This document shows positions 1 through 7,458 of a stretch of DNA of 64,000 nt, in pieces. The notes beneath the pieces were generated by a model. That model searched no databases. It was not told where the DNA came from and was given only the letters and a program-made list of their open reading frames with translations. Position 1 is the first letter of the stretch. The number at the start of each line of letters is the position of its first letter. Location of the stretch: positions 1,736,001 to 1,800,000 of the forward strand of contig NC_022438.1 of the NCBI RefSeq assembly GCF_000470775.1, given 5' to 3'. This DNA comes from Leifsonia xyli subsp. cynodontis DSM 46306. GTDB taxonomy: Bacteria > Actinomycetota > Actinomycetes > Actinomycetales > Microbacteriaceae. Both the position numbers and the translations under genes were made by a program.

Positions 1-312
1 AGGGGAAGAAGTTACAGTCAAGCCTTCAACAACATCACCGATCAAGAAACTCAGGCCGGCTATTTTTACTATGACGGCAGTCACGCCTGGGTCACCCAGA
101 GCTACCGTGGGACACCGGGAAACCACCAGTGCAACGTGTCCTGGGCTGTCGGCTACTACGTCACGAATACGGGATGCTCTGACACCGGCAGCACCAGCAA
201 GCGAAACCTGACCATGTCGTGGCTTATCCAGGTCGGCATCAAAGGAAGCCCGATCTCCTGGAGCGAGTCGCACACGATGTATGTGAACAGCACCGGATCG
301 ATCTGGCAGTAG
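1..312 (+). CDS. C-terminal part of a secreted-like protein, function unknown
   Basis: The reading frame is open from the first base to a TAG at 310-312, so this is the last 103 codons of a gene that begins outside the window. The residues are rich in Tyr, Ser, Thr, Trp and Gly, with two cysteines that could form a disulfide (in QCNVSW and TGCSD). That composition is typical of a secreted beta-rich protein. I recognise no family. Base composition is noticeably less GC-rich than the chromosomal backbone, which fits transferred DNA. A small membrane protein gene follows 27 bases downstream. Confidence 0.6.
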   Translation, partial: RGRSYSQAFNNITDQETQAGYFYYDGSHAWVTQSYRGTPGNHQCNVSWAVGYYVTNTGCSDTGSTSKRNLTMSWLIQVGIKGSPISWSESHTMYVNSTGSIWQ

Positions 313-339
313 CCCGTTATCTGAGACAAGGAAAACACT

Positions 340-582
340 ATGCTCACCAACACAGCTTCGCCGTTACACCTGATCGTTCTGCTGGTCGTCCTCGCTCAAC
401 TAGTCGGAGCAATCTGGGCGATCGTGGTTACCTGGATGAACAAAACAGTCCGCGCCGCTGACAAAGCAAGCTGGACGGTCCTGCTTGTTCTCGCCCCCCT
501 CGTGGGAATCGCGGTCTGGCTCGCCATCTTCTTCCCACGTCGCCATCGTCTCAACTCAAATCCGGAAGGATCCGTGAAGTAG
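340..582 (+). CDS. Small two-helix membrane protein, PLDc_N-like
   Basis: An 80-residue protein with two hydrophobic segments (about residues 10-33 and 45-64). It ends in a basic tail after the second helix (FFPRRHR). The order helix, basic loop, Trp-start helix with an AP-L-G pattern resembles the phospholipase D N-terminal (PLDc_N) small membrane domain, which is not itself an enzyme. An AAGGA ribosome-binding sequence lies about 10 bases before the ATG. It follows the secreted-like gene closely and could be co-transcribed with it. A partner or immunity role would be speculation. Confidence 0.65.
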   Translation: MLTNTASPLHLIVLLVVLAQLVGAIWAIVVTWMNKTVRAADKASWTVLLVLAPLVGIAVWLAIFFPRRHRLNSNPEGSVK

Positions 583-677
583 GAAGCAGGCGGTCCAGCT
601 CCCGCAGCAAAGCCCCCTCAACGAAGGCCTGCATAGCGGCTACGAGCGACCGCGACAACGTCCTCGCGGATGGAGTG

Positions 678-697
678 CTGCCCTTCGGGAGGGGCAG
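678..697. terminator. Short GC hairpin
   Basis: A six-base stem CTGCCC / GGGCAG with an eight-base loop lies between the small membrane protein gene and the next reading frame. There is no T-run, so terminator function is weakly supported. Confidence 0.25.
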
Positions 698-721
698 GAG
701 CTAAAGGCATCGGCGTCATGG

Positions 722-1129
722 ATGGAGACGGCTGACCCGACTATGATTCTGCCGTCTGGATGGAGCGCCGGAGACGGCAGTCTCGATCCGGCCACGGCGG
801 CCGCGCTCATCGACCGAGTCGGGCCGCTCCGTCTGCTTGCGGCGCGATGGATGGGGTACGCTGATTTCCGAGAGCCCGAGAATGGATATCGCGACGGTGA
901 CTATGTCATCGCGCCTTTCGAGATGAGCGAACTCTTGGCCGGGGAGAGGATGCCGGAGTTTTGCTGGGATGAGCAGCACTCGTTCGCCTGGGGCAGTCGC
1001 CTCTACCCCGACTCTCTCATCATCGCGGCCGCGCAGCCAATCTACCGTGCTCTTGCGATGGATACCCGCCTTGATACCGTCGGCGTTGTCGGCGAGCGGG
1101 ACACCCTTCCCATCAGTAGCGCGGACTGA
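722..1129 (+). CDS. Hypothetical protein
   Basis: A frame of 135 codons, with a possible internal ATG start at 743. It reads like a genuine soluble protein: alternating hydrophobic and charged residues, several tryptophans, and a C-terminal region with AAAQPIYRALA and a VVGERD segment. I recognise no family. The opposite strand also has an open frame here (716-1180), but its composition is Arg-rich and shadow-like. The gene ends about 30 bases before a transposase remnant, so its natural C-terminus may have been lost in the rearrangement. Confidence 0.45.
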   Translation: METADPTMILPSGWSAGDGSLDPATAAALIDRVGPLRLLAARWMGYADFREPENGYRDGDYVIAPFEMSELLAGERMPEFCWDEQHSFAWGSRLYPDSLIIAAAQPIYRALAMDTRLDTVGVVGERDTLPISSAD

Positions 1130-1160
1130 GGGGTATCGGACCGCTCTCGGCTGCACCCCG

Positions 1161-1625
1161 TTAACGGTCGTTTTCGGCAACCTTCCTCGTGAGGAGGGCT
1201 ACCAACATAAGCACTCCACGAAGAACGGTCCCGCGTTGGCCGGCTACGGCGCCATCACGATGAAGAACGCGCTGGCGAACACGATGTCGACCCTCCCGAC
1301 GCAACTGGCCCGGTCGCTGACCTGGGATCGCGGGAAGGAACTCTCGGCCCACGTCGCGTTCAAGATCGAGACCGGGATTCCCGTGTTCTTCGCCGACCCG
1401 CACGCACCGTGGCAGCGGGGCACAAACGAGAACACCAACGGCCTGCTGCGTCAGTACTTCCCCAAGGGCACCGACCTGACTCGATGGAGCAGCGACGACC
1501 TTCAAGCCGTTGCCACCGCCATCAACAATCACCCGCGGAAAGTGCTCGGCTGGAAGACGCCCGCAGAGGCCTTCGAAAAGCAGCTACGGTTACTCGAAAC
1601 AGCCGGTGGTGCGACGATCGATTGA
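1161..1625 (+). pseudogene. IS30-family transposase, C-terminal fragment
   Basis: The frame from about 1161 encodes the DDE catalytic C-terminal half of an IS30-family transposase. It contains SLTWDRGKEL, the PWQRGTNENTNGLLR block that carries the catalytic Glu, and an NNHPRKVLGWKTPAEAF end. The N-terminal HTH region and the first catalytic Asp are missing, and no terminal inverted repeats are visible. The frame happens to be open upstream to 969 in a different gene's frame, giving a fused reading frame without biological meaning. It is a different IS30 subgroup from the element at 7459-8352. Confidence 0.85.
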
Positions 1626-1642
1626 ATCTGGTCAATTTCGCA

Positions 1643-1744
1643 TGCTAGAGCGACGAGCGCCGTGATCGTTGAGGCGGTGCGGTCGTAGCGAGTGGCGAGT
1701 TTCCGGAAGGCGAGGATCCAGGCCATGGTGCGTTCGACTACCCA
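1643..1744 (-). pseudogene. IS5-family transposase C-terminal scrap (102 bp)
   Basis: Read on the minus strand this encodes WVVERTMAWILAFRKL and the following residues, the conserved end of IS5-family transposases. The 102 bases are identical to 51438-51539, inside the IS5-type element at 51384-52282. The fragment is joined in frame to the truncated integrase on one side and abuts the IS30 remnant on the other, so it marks a recombination junction. Confidence 0.85.
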
Positions 1745-2692
1745 GTTGGACACGCTCATGGGCTTGCCCGTCTTCGTTGGGAACAGCAGCGCTTCCGGCC
1801 CCTTCTCCGCGAGCGCGAGACGTCGCCGCACCGCCTCGGCAGCGAGAGCGGGGAGAGCGACACGGCGGCGTTGGCGGGTGCGTTTGGGGGCGTCCTTACG
1901 CCGGATGCCCTGCTCCTTGTTCTGGATGACCGTGCCATCGATCAGAATCGTCGGCGGCGCGGTCGTCATCTCCACGTCGCAGCGGCGCAGGCCGATGCAC
2001 TCCCCCACCCGGGCGGAGGTGCCGAGCATGATGTCCATGCCGTCCACAAGCGCGCGCCAGTTCGGGCGCGGCCCCATCCCCGAATCCTCTCGCCAGCGGG
2101 TCATAAGTTCGCGGATCGCGGGGACCTGCTCCGGAGTGAGCATGGCGGTCTTCTTCTCCGGCGTCGGCAACCGGGTCACGTCCCGCACGGGATTGGTCAG
2201 CATCGCGTCGTCCCGCACGGCGAACCCGCAAATCAGCGACAGCACCGACCGCGCCTTCCGCGCCGCAGAGACGCCCCGGTCGGTGAGGAGATTCTGGATG
2301 ATCCGGTCACAGCGGCCGACCGTGAGGGCGTACAGGCGGACCCCACCACAGACGGGGACGAGGGTGAGGCGGACGGTGGTTTCGTAGTTCTCGTACGTCG
2401 ACCAAGACAGAGTTCCGTTCTGGGCCCGCACCCGGATCGTGGGCAGCCACGCTTCCGCCACCTCCGCGATGGTCGAGGCGCCGGTGACGATAGCCTTCGT
2501 GTGCGTCGTCAGCGCCTTCGCACGCGCCAGCAGCTCCTCACGGGCGGCTGCCTCGGTCGCGCCTTCAGCGCGGAGCTGTACCAACTCCCCCGCGTCGTTT
2601 CGCATCCGTGCGCGCGCACGCCACTTCCCGTTCGCGAGCGGTGTCGCCTGAACCTGTCCAATCTCGCCCGCGGCGATCTTCGGCCTAGCCAC
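1745..2692 (-). pseudogene. Tyrosine recombinase (phage-type integrase), 3'-truncated
   Basis: The protein has an N-terminal arm-binding-like region, then a SAM-like core-binding domain (STIAEVAEAWLPTIR onward), then the start of the catalytic domain with the first catalytic Arg in TSARVGECIGLRR. It stops matching integrases after LFPTKTGKP, where the IS5 transposase scrap begins. The remaining catalytic residues (His-x-x-Arg, His/Trp, Tyr) are therefore lost. The frame reads on as a chimera to 1529. The preferred start is GTG at 2692, which overlaps the end of the upstream excisionase-like gene; an in-frame start at 2728 also exists. Without the nucleophilic Tyr it should be inactive. Confidence 0.85.
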
Positions 2693-2885
2693 GACGCTGC
2701 TCCCGCGCCCAAGCAAGCACGTCCACACGGTCGTACTTGACGTGCCGCCCGAACTTCAACCAGGGCGGCCCGGACTTCGTCAGCCGCCACCCTTCCAGGG
2801 TGCGCTCCGGGACACCCAAGAGCACGGCAACCTCAGCCTGGGTCAGAAACGCGGGAGTGACCTCGACATGCGCAAGAGCTTCCAT
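2685..2885 (-). CDS. Excisionase-like small DNA-binding protein
   Basis: A 66-residue protein from ATG 2885 with a MerR/excisionase-type helix-turn-helix. FLTQAEVAVLLGVPERTLEGW is followed by a wing with PPWLKFGRHVKYDRVDVLAW, the layout of HTH_17 proteins. Longer starts up to 3002 exist, but the extra residues look non-coding. Its stop overlaps the integrase GTG start by eight bases, so the two genes were co-transcribed. The expected role is to direct excision of the element or regulate the integrase promoter. It is intact while the integrase is not. Confidence 0.7.
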   Translation of the reverse strand: MEALAHVEVTPAFLTQAEVAVLLGVPERTLEGWRLTKSGPPWLKFGRHVKYDRVDVLAWAREQRRG

Positions 2886-2982
2886 GCCGGATAGGTGCGT
2901 AACCCGAACCAGCGCGAACCTGCCGGGGCGAGTGCGTACCTCACCGGCAGAAACGACCGCGAAACGTGCTCTACGCGAGTTT

Positions 2983-3004
2983 CTGGTCACCAAACTGGTC
3001 ACCA
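2983..3004. repeat. Two direct repeats of CTGGTCACCA, 12-base period
   Basis: CTGGTCACCA occurs at 2983-2992 and 2995-3004. Each copy is itself nearly palindromic (TGGT-C-ACCA). They lie between the excisionase-like gene and the tRNA, where arm-type integrase sites, excisionase sites or the promoter operator of the xis-int operon would be expected. The role is inferred from position. Confidence 0.5.
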
Positions 3005-3051
3005 GCGGCCTAAATGGGCCACTCTGCGGAGCGAGAAGGGAGCCGGACTTC

Positions 3052-3065
3052 CTAGAGAACTCTAG
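3052..3065. repeat. 14-bp palindrome beside the tRNA 3' end
   Basis: CTAGAGAACTCTAG is a 6-2-6 inverted repeat ten bases outside the 3' end of tRNA-Gln. Its position fits a recombinase or excisionase site close to the attachment core, but nothing else supports that. Confidence 0.35.
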
Positions 3066-3075
3066 CGATTCACTG

Positions 3076-3147
3076 CTGGGGTACCTGGACTCGAACCAAG
3101 AACAACTGAACCAGAATCAGCCGTGTTGCCAATTACACCATACCCCA
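3076..3147 (-). tRNA. tRNA-Gln (anticodon CUG)
   Basis: A complete cloverleaf on the minus strand. The acceptor stem is TGGGGTA/TACCCCA. The anticodon stem GCTGA/TCAGT encloses the loop TTCTGGT, giving anticodon CTG. The T-loop is GGTTCGAGTCC. The discriminator base is G and no CCA is encoded. Its 3' end adjoins the integrase-bearing element, so the T-arm and acceptor 3' half (roughly 3076-3100) are the likely attachment core. No tRNA-Glu is seen beside it. Confidence 0.93.
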
Positions 3148-3244
3148 CCGGCTTCGGGCTCTCACCCGGGCACAAGAGTCAACTTTAGCCTATCGGCGCG
3201 CCCTTCCCAAAACGGCCGGACAGTCCGCGCGCGTCACGTTGTGC

Positions 3245-4186
3245 CTACAGAATGCGCGCGTCATCGACCGCGATCCCGATGAGGTCGCGGTTCACCGCGG
3301 CGGCGACCACAGCCCCCGATCCGGCCGCGATCACGAGCTGCTGGGGGCCGGGCGCGGTTGTCTCGCCCGCCGCGTAGATCCCGGGGAGCGAGGTACGCCC
3401 CTGGGCGTCCGTCAGCAGGCAACCATCGGGGCCGCGGTCCAGTTCGAGACCGTCGAGGAAGGCCAGCGACGGTGTCCACACCGGGCGCACGAATCCGGCG
3501 GAGCGGTCGATGAACGATCCATCCATCAGACGCAGACCGGTCATGACGCCCCTCTCCCCCCTGACTTCCGCGATGGGGCGGCGCTCGATGGCGATGCCAA
3601 GCCGGGCGAGGGCGCGCTCCTCGTCCTCACCGATCCGGGCGACACCATTGGTGAGCACAAGGAGATCGTCGGTCCACTGGCTGAGGAGCAGCGCCCGCTC
3701 GACCAGATCGGGTGTCTCTCCGATCAGCACCAGCGGCTCACCCGCCTTCTCGAACGCGTCGCACTCGACGCAGCTGTGCAGTTGGGTTCCGTAGAAGGCT
3801 CGCAGGTTCACGATGCCGGGCAGAGCCTCCACGAGCCCGGTCGCGAGCACGACGGCCTCGGCCCGGGCATCGACATCGGGAGCGCCGCGCACACCGCGTC
3901 CGCGCACACGGTAGCCACCGCCCTCCACCTCGATCGCATCCACCTGGGCGAAGGCGATGACGGCGTTCGCATAACTGTCGACCTCCTCGCGGCCGAGCCG
4001 GCGCAACTCGGAGGGCGGGACACCGTCGCGAGTCAGAAAGCCGTGCGCCTGCAGGGTGGCCGCGTGACGGGGACGGTTGCCGTCCACGACCAGAACGCGA
4101 CGGCGTGCCCGGGCGAGGTTCAGCGCGGCGCTCAGGCCAGCTGGACCGCCGCCCACGACGATGACTTCAGGGCTGGCTGTCGTCAC
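3245..4186 (-). CDS. Thioredoxin-reductase-like FAD/NAD(P) oxidoreductase
   Basis: A 313-residue flavoprotein. The N-terminal FAD-binding fold has VIVVGGGPAGLSAALNLA at about residues 7-24. A dithiol motif CVEC (in SCVECDAF) sits where thioredoxin reductases carry their redox cysteines. The C-terminal FAD motif is GIYAAGE. The NADPH-binding glycine motif is atypical (LVLIGETPDL). The GTG at 4186 is chosen because it lies four bases after the gltX stop codon; upstream in-frame sequence overlaps gltX and looks non-coding. It is likely co-transcribed with gltX. The physiological partner is unknown, and it could be a ferredoxin/thioredoxin reductase relative rather than TrxB itself. Confidence 0.8.
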   Translation of the reverse strand: MTTASPEVIVVGGGPAGLSAALNLARARRRVLVVDGNRPRHAATLQAHGFLTRDGVPPSELRRLGREEVDSYANAVIAFAQVDAIEVEGGGYRVRGRGVRGAPDVDARAEAVVLATGLVEALPGIVNLRAFYGTQLHSCVECDAFEKAGEPLVLIGETPDLVERALLLSQWTDDLLVLTNGVARIGEDEERALARLGIAIERRPIAEVRGERGVMTGLRLMDGSFIDRSAGFVRPVWTPSLAFLDGLELDRGPDGCLLTDAQGRTSLPGIYAAGETTAPGPQQLVIAAGSGAVVAAAVNRDLIGIAVDDARIL

Positions 4187-4190
4187 AGCG

Positions 4191-5705
4191 TCATCCGAGT
4201 GCCGCCGAGAGCCGGACGAGACGCGCGAGGGTCTCGTCCTTGCCGAGGATCGCCATGGACTCGAAGAGGGGCGGCGAGACACGACGCCCGGAGAGGGCGA
4301 CACGCAACGGGCCGAAGGCGACACGCGGTTTGAGGCCCAGTGCCTCCACAAGCGCGCCCCGCAGCGCGGCCTCGATGGCCCCGTGCGTCCACTCCGCCTC
4401 GGGAACCGGCTCCAGGGCACCGATTGAGGCGGCGAGCACTTCGCCCGCGTTGGCGGGCAGCGAGGCGCGGGCGTCGTCCTCAATCGTCACGGAGGCGGCA
4501 TCGGCGAACAAGAAGCCGAGCATCCCGGGGGTCTCGCCGAGCAGTTGCACGCGCTCCTGGACGAGCGGTGCGGCCTCGGCGAGCACCGCGCGCTGGGTTT
4601 CGGCGATCGGCTCGGTCAGCACGCCCGCGGCGACAAGGTATGGGATGGTCCGCTCCGCGAAGTCGCCGGCCTCCAGCAAGCGGAGGTGATCGCCGTTGAT
4701 CGACTCCGCTTTCTTCTGGTCGAAGCGTGCCGGGTTCGGGTTGACATCCTCGACATCGAAAGCCGCGACCATCTCGTCGATCGAGAACACGTCGCGGTCA
4801 TGGCTGAGCGACCAGCCGAGCAGCGCCAGGTAGTTGACGAGCCCCTCCGGGACGAACCCGCGGTCGCGGTGGTGGAAGAGGTTCGACTCCGGATCGCGTT
4901 TGGAGAGCTTCTTGTTCCCCTCGCCCGTGACATACGGCAGATGCCCGAAGCGCGGGACGAAGGTGGTCACGCCCGCCTCGATGAGCGCGTGGTAGAGCGC
5001 GATCTGCCGCGGGGTCGAAGAGAGCAGATCCTCTCCGCGGAGCACATGGGTGACGCCCATGAGCGCGTCGTCCACCGGATTCACGAAGGTGTAGAGGGGC
5101 TGCCCGTTCGGCCGCACAACGACGAAGTCGCTGAACGAACCGGCGGGGAAGGTGATCTCCCCGCGCACGAGGTCCTCGAAGCCGAGGTCCCCGTCCGGCA
5201 CGCGCAAGCGCAGCGCCGGCTCGCGCCCCTCAGCGCGGTGAGCGGCCTTCTGGGCGGCAGTGAGATCGCGCTCGAAGTTATCGTAGCCGAGCTTCGGGTC
5301 GCGGCCGAGCGCGACATTGCGCGCCTCGATCTCCTCGCCCGTCGCGAAGCTCTCGTAGATGTGGCCGCTCGCCGTCAGTTTCTCGATCAGCTCGCGGTAG
5401 ATGCTGGAGCGCTGCGACTGCCGGTAGGGCGCGTGCGGGCCGCCGACCTCGATCCCCTCATCCCAGTCGAGTCGCAGCCAGCGCAGCGCCTCGATGATCT
5501 GGCCGTAGCTCTCCTCGCTGTCGCGCGCCGCATCCGTGTCCTCGATGCGGAAGAGGAACTTGCCGCCGGTGTGCCGGGCGTACGCCCAGTTGAACAGGGC
5601 GGTGCGGATCAGGCCGACGTGGGGCGTGCCGGTGGGCGACGGGCAGAACCGGACGCGGACATCCGCTCCGGTCGCGGTGGAGGAGGGGTGCAGAGTGTCA
5701 GACAT
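4191..5705 (-). CDS. gltX: Glutamate--tRNA ligase
   Basis: A 504-residue class I aminoacyl-tRNA synthetase that charges tRNA-Glu (and, in actinobacteria, usually tRNA-Gln for later amidation by GatCAB). The HIGH-type signature is SPTGTPHVG at about residues 23-31. The KMSKS-type motif is KKLSKRDPE in the middle of the protein. Length matches the family. The ATG at 5705 gives a normal N-terminus. The gene is followed closely by the flavoprotein gene. A tRNA-Gln gene lies about 1 kb downstream. Confidence 0.95.
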   Translation of the reverse strand: MSDTLHPSSTATGADVRVRFCPSPTGTPHVGLIRTALFNWAYARHTGGKFLFRIEDTDAARDSEESYGQIIEALRWLRLDWDEGIEVGGPHAPYRQSQRSSIYRELIEKLTASGHIYESFATGEEIEARNVALGRDPKLGYDNFERDLTAAQKAAHRAEGREPALRLRVPDGDLGFEDLVRGEITFPAGSFSDFVVVRPNGQPLYTFVNPVDDALMGVTHVLRGEDLLSSTPRQIALYHALIEAGVTTFVPRFGHLPYVTGEGNKKLSKRDPESNLFHHRDRGFVPEGLVNYLALLGWSLSHDRDVFSIDEMVAAFDVEDVNPNPARFDQKKAESINGDHLRLLEAGDFAERTIPYLVAAGVLTEPIAETQRAVLAEAAPLVQERVQLLGETPGMLGFLFADAASVTIEDDARASLPANAGEVLAASIGALEPVPEAEWTHGAIEAALRGALVEALGLKPRVAFGPLRVALSGRRVSPPLFESMAILGKDETLARLVRLSAALG

Positions 5706-5733
5706 ACCTCGCCAATCCTATCGGCGCGGCGGA

Positions 5734-6519
5734 TTACTTGGCCGCCCGCACCGGGTTCACGAGCGAGCCGACGCCGGACACCTCGACCTCGACGGTGTCG
5801 CCCGCGTGCAGCTGCCCGACCCCGGACGGTGTGCCGGTGAGGATGACATCCCCCGGCAGCAGCGTGAACACGCTCGAAGCGTAGGCGACGATCGACGGGA
5901 TGCCATGCACCATCTCCGAGATGCGAGCCTCCTGCCTCAGTTCACCGTTGACGCGCGTACGCAGGGACGCCTCCGGATCGAGCTCGGTCTCGATGACCGG
6001 CCCGAGCGGACAGAAGGTGTCGAAGCCCTTGGCACGCGTCCACTGGCCGTCTCTCTGCTGCAGGTCGCGAGCCGTCACGTCGTTCGCGACGGTGTAGCCG
6101 AAGATATGGCTGGCGGCGTCCTCCTCGGCGACATTCCGGGCGATCTTGCCGATCACGACCGCCAGCTCGCCCTCGTAGTCGACGCGCTCGGACTGCGGCG
6201 GAAGGAAGATAGCGTCGCCCAACCCGATCACAGCCGTGTTCGGCTTGAGGAACAGCAGCGGCTCGCTCGGCGCCTCGGCTCCCATCTCGGCCGCGTGCTC
6301 GCGGTAGTTCTTGCCCACCGCGACCACTTTGGAGCGCGGGATGACCGGCGCCAGCAGTGAACCGACCTTCCCGAGCGGCACGCGTTCGCCGGTCGTGTCG
6401 AAACCCGCGAACATCGGGTCGCCGGCGAGGACGACGATCGCGTCCTCGTCCACGATGCCGTAGTCGATGGATGCGGTGGTCTGGTCGGTGCGGGTGTGGC
6501 TGAACCGTGCGATCTTCAC
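5734..6519 (-). CDS. Fumarylacetoacetate hydrolase family protein
   Basis: A 261-residue protein of the FAH superfamily, whose members hydrolyse, hydrate or decarboxylate acylpyruvate-type substrates with a bound Mg or Mn ion. The metal-ligand region is visible as VDYEGELAVVIGK and TVANDVTARDLQ. The C-terminus has DVILTGTPSGVG, typical of the family. The start is GTG 6519, whose TGA-overlap (GTGA) with the upstream PanE-like gene shows translational coupling. The substrate cannot be told from sequence. Confidence 0.85.
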   Translation of the reverse strand: MKIARFSHTRTDQTTASIDYGIVDEDAIVVLAGDPMFAGFDTTGERVPLGKVGSLLAPVIPRSKVVAVGKNYREHAAEMGAEAPSEPLLFLKPNTAVIGLGDAIFLPPQSERVDYEGELAVVIGKIARNVAEEDAASHIFGYTVANDVTARDLQQRDGQWTRAKGFDTFCPLGPVIETELDPEASLRTRVNGELRQEARISEMVHGIPSIVAYASSVFTLLPGDVILTGTPSGVGQLHAGDTVEVEVSGVGSLVNPVRAAK

Positions 6520-7388
6520 GCGTTCGAGCCTAGCGTCGCGACGATCCGGGCGAGGGCCGGGGTCGGAAAGCCGTGCCGCGCCCCGGCTCGGAGCAGTGCC
6601 CCACCGATGGCGTCGAGTTCGCTGGGCCGGGCGGCCGCAAGGTCCTCCTGCAGCGAAGTCCGCATACCGCCGGGCACGCTGTGCAGCGCACCCACGAGGT
6701 CGTGCGCGGAGGCCGGGACGCCCTCGGCTGCCGAGCAGGCCACGATCTCCGCGATCACCGCCTCCGTCAGCTCCTGGTCCTCGGTCAGGGCTGGACCGGC
6801 GGGCTGGCGCCAGAAGGAGGTGAGCAGCGCGAGCGCGGCGAGCAGACGGAATTTCCGCCACAGCACCTCGGCCTCGGTGCCGCCGGCACGCACTTTCGGG
6901 CCGGCGGCGGCGAGCGCCATCACCGCTGCGAAACCTCCGGCCTCCTCCGCGACCTCGACGGTCGCGAAAGGGCTGCGGTGGTCGATGACGGTCCGCGACA
7001 CTCGCAGCGCCGACACCGCGATCGAGGCGGCGGTGACACGCACCCCCGGCAGCGCCTCCCGGATCAGCTCCCGGTGCTCGACCCCGTTGAGGAACGACAC
7101 CACCTCCGCCGGACGGGCGGCCGCGATCACGGGCAGCACGTCCGCGAGCCCGTAAGCCTTGGTCGCGAGGATCACGCTCGCTCCCTCCGGCACCTCGGTC
7201 GCCGCCGCGACCCGTTCGACGCCGCTGCCGAAGGTCGCGCTGCGCAGCGCGATCCCCTCGTCGCGGATGGCCGCGACCATCTCGGGCCTCCCCACCGCCA
7301 CCACCTCGTGACCGGCCCGGCTCAGCCGCCAGGCGAACAGCCCGCCGACGGCGCCGGGGCCGACGACAGCGAACACGTTCTCGCTCAT
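6516..7388 (-). CDS. 2-dehydropantoate 2-reductase family protein
   Basis: A 290-residue protein with the ApbA/PanE two-domain plan. The N-terminal NADP-binding fold has VVGPGAVGG at residues 8-16. The C-terminal helical domain has the catalytic-type lysine in LWRKF (about Lys179). In characterised ketopantoate reductases an Asn follows that Lys by four residues; here that position is Leu. The usual QNG motif reads LNG. This divergence suggests a family paralogue acting on another 2-oxo acid, or relaxed selection, so I do not assign the gene symbol panE. The gene ends in an overlap with the FAH-family gene. Confidence 0.75.
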   Translation of the reverse strand: MSENVFAVVGPGAVGGLFAWRLSRAGHEVVAVGRPEMVAAIRDEGIALRSATFGSGVERVAAATEVPEGASVILATKAYGLADVLPVIAAARPAEVVSFLNGVEHRELIREALPGVRVTAASIAVSALRVSRTVIDHRSPFATVEVAEEAGGFAAVMALAAAGPKVRAGGTEAEVLWRKFRLLAALALLTSFWRQPAGPALTEDQELTEAVIAEIVACSAAEGVPASAHDLVGALHSVPGGMRTSLQEDLAAARPSELDAIGGALLRAGARHGFPTPALARIVATLGSNA

Positions 7389-7458
7389 GCCCCGATGGTA
7401 GTTAGTTCCCGCTCGTCGCGGTCGAGGCCGCCCATCCAGGATCGGAGGCGGAAAAGGA

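Larger units (their letters stand above)
1..3075. mobile_element. Right end of an element integrated at tRNA-Gln (left end outside window)
   Basis: A tRNA-Gln gene at 3076-3147 has its 3' end facing a small excisionase-like gene and a tyrosine integrase remnant, the usual layout of an integrative element or prophage remnant in a tRNA gene. Genes further left are unrelated to the housekeeping backbone and of lower GC. Paired short repeats (2983-3004) and a palindrome (3052-3065) lie between the excisionase gene and the tRNA. The other attachment site is not in the window, so the element's size is unknown. With the integrase truncated it is probably immobile. Confidence 0.65.

Noticed and set aside
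716..1180. Minus-strand 154-codon frame over the hypothetical gene at 722-1129
   Set aside because: Its residues are Arg/Gly-rich and shadow-like, whereas the plus-strand frame has normal protein-like patterns; confidence in either is limited.
2983..3004. Possible CRISPR-like repeat
   Set aside because: Only two ten-base copies with a two-base gap; no array of repeats and spacers occurs anywhere in the window.
4545..5840. Plus-strand open frame opposite gltX
   Set aside because: Mirror of the gltX codons, with no family resemblance.
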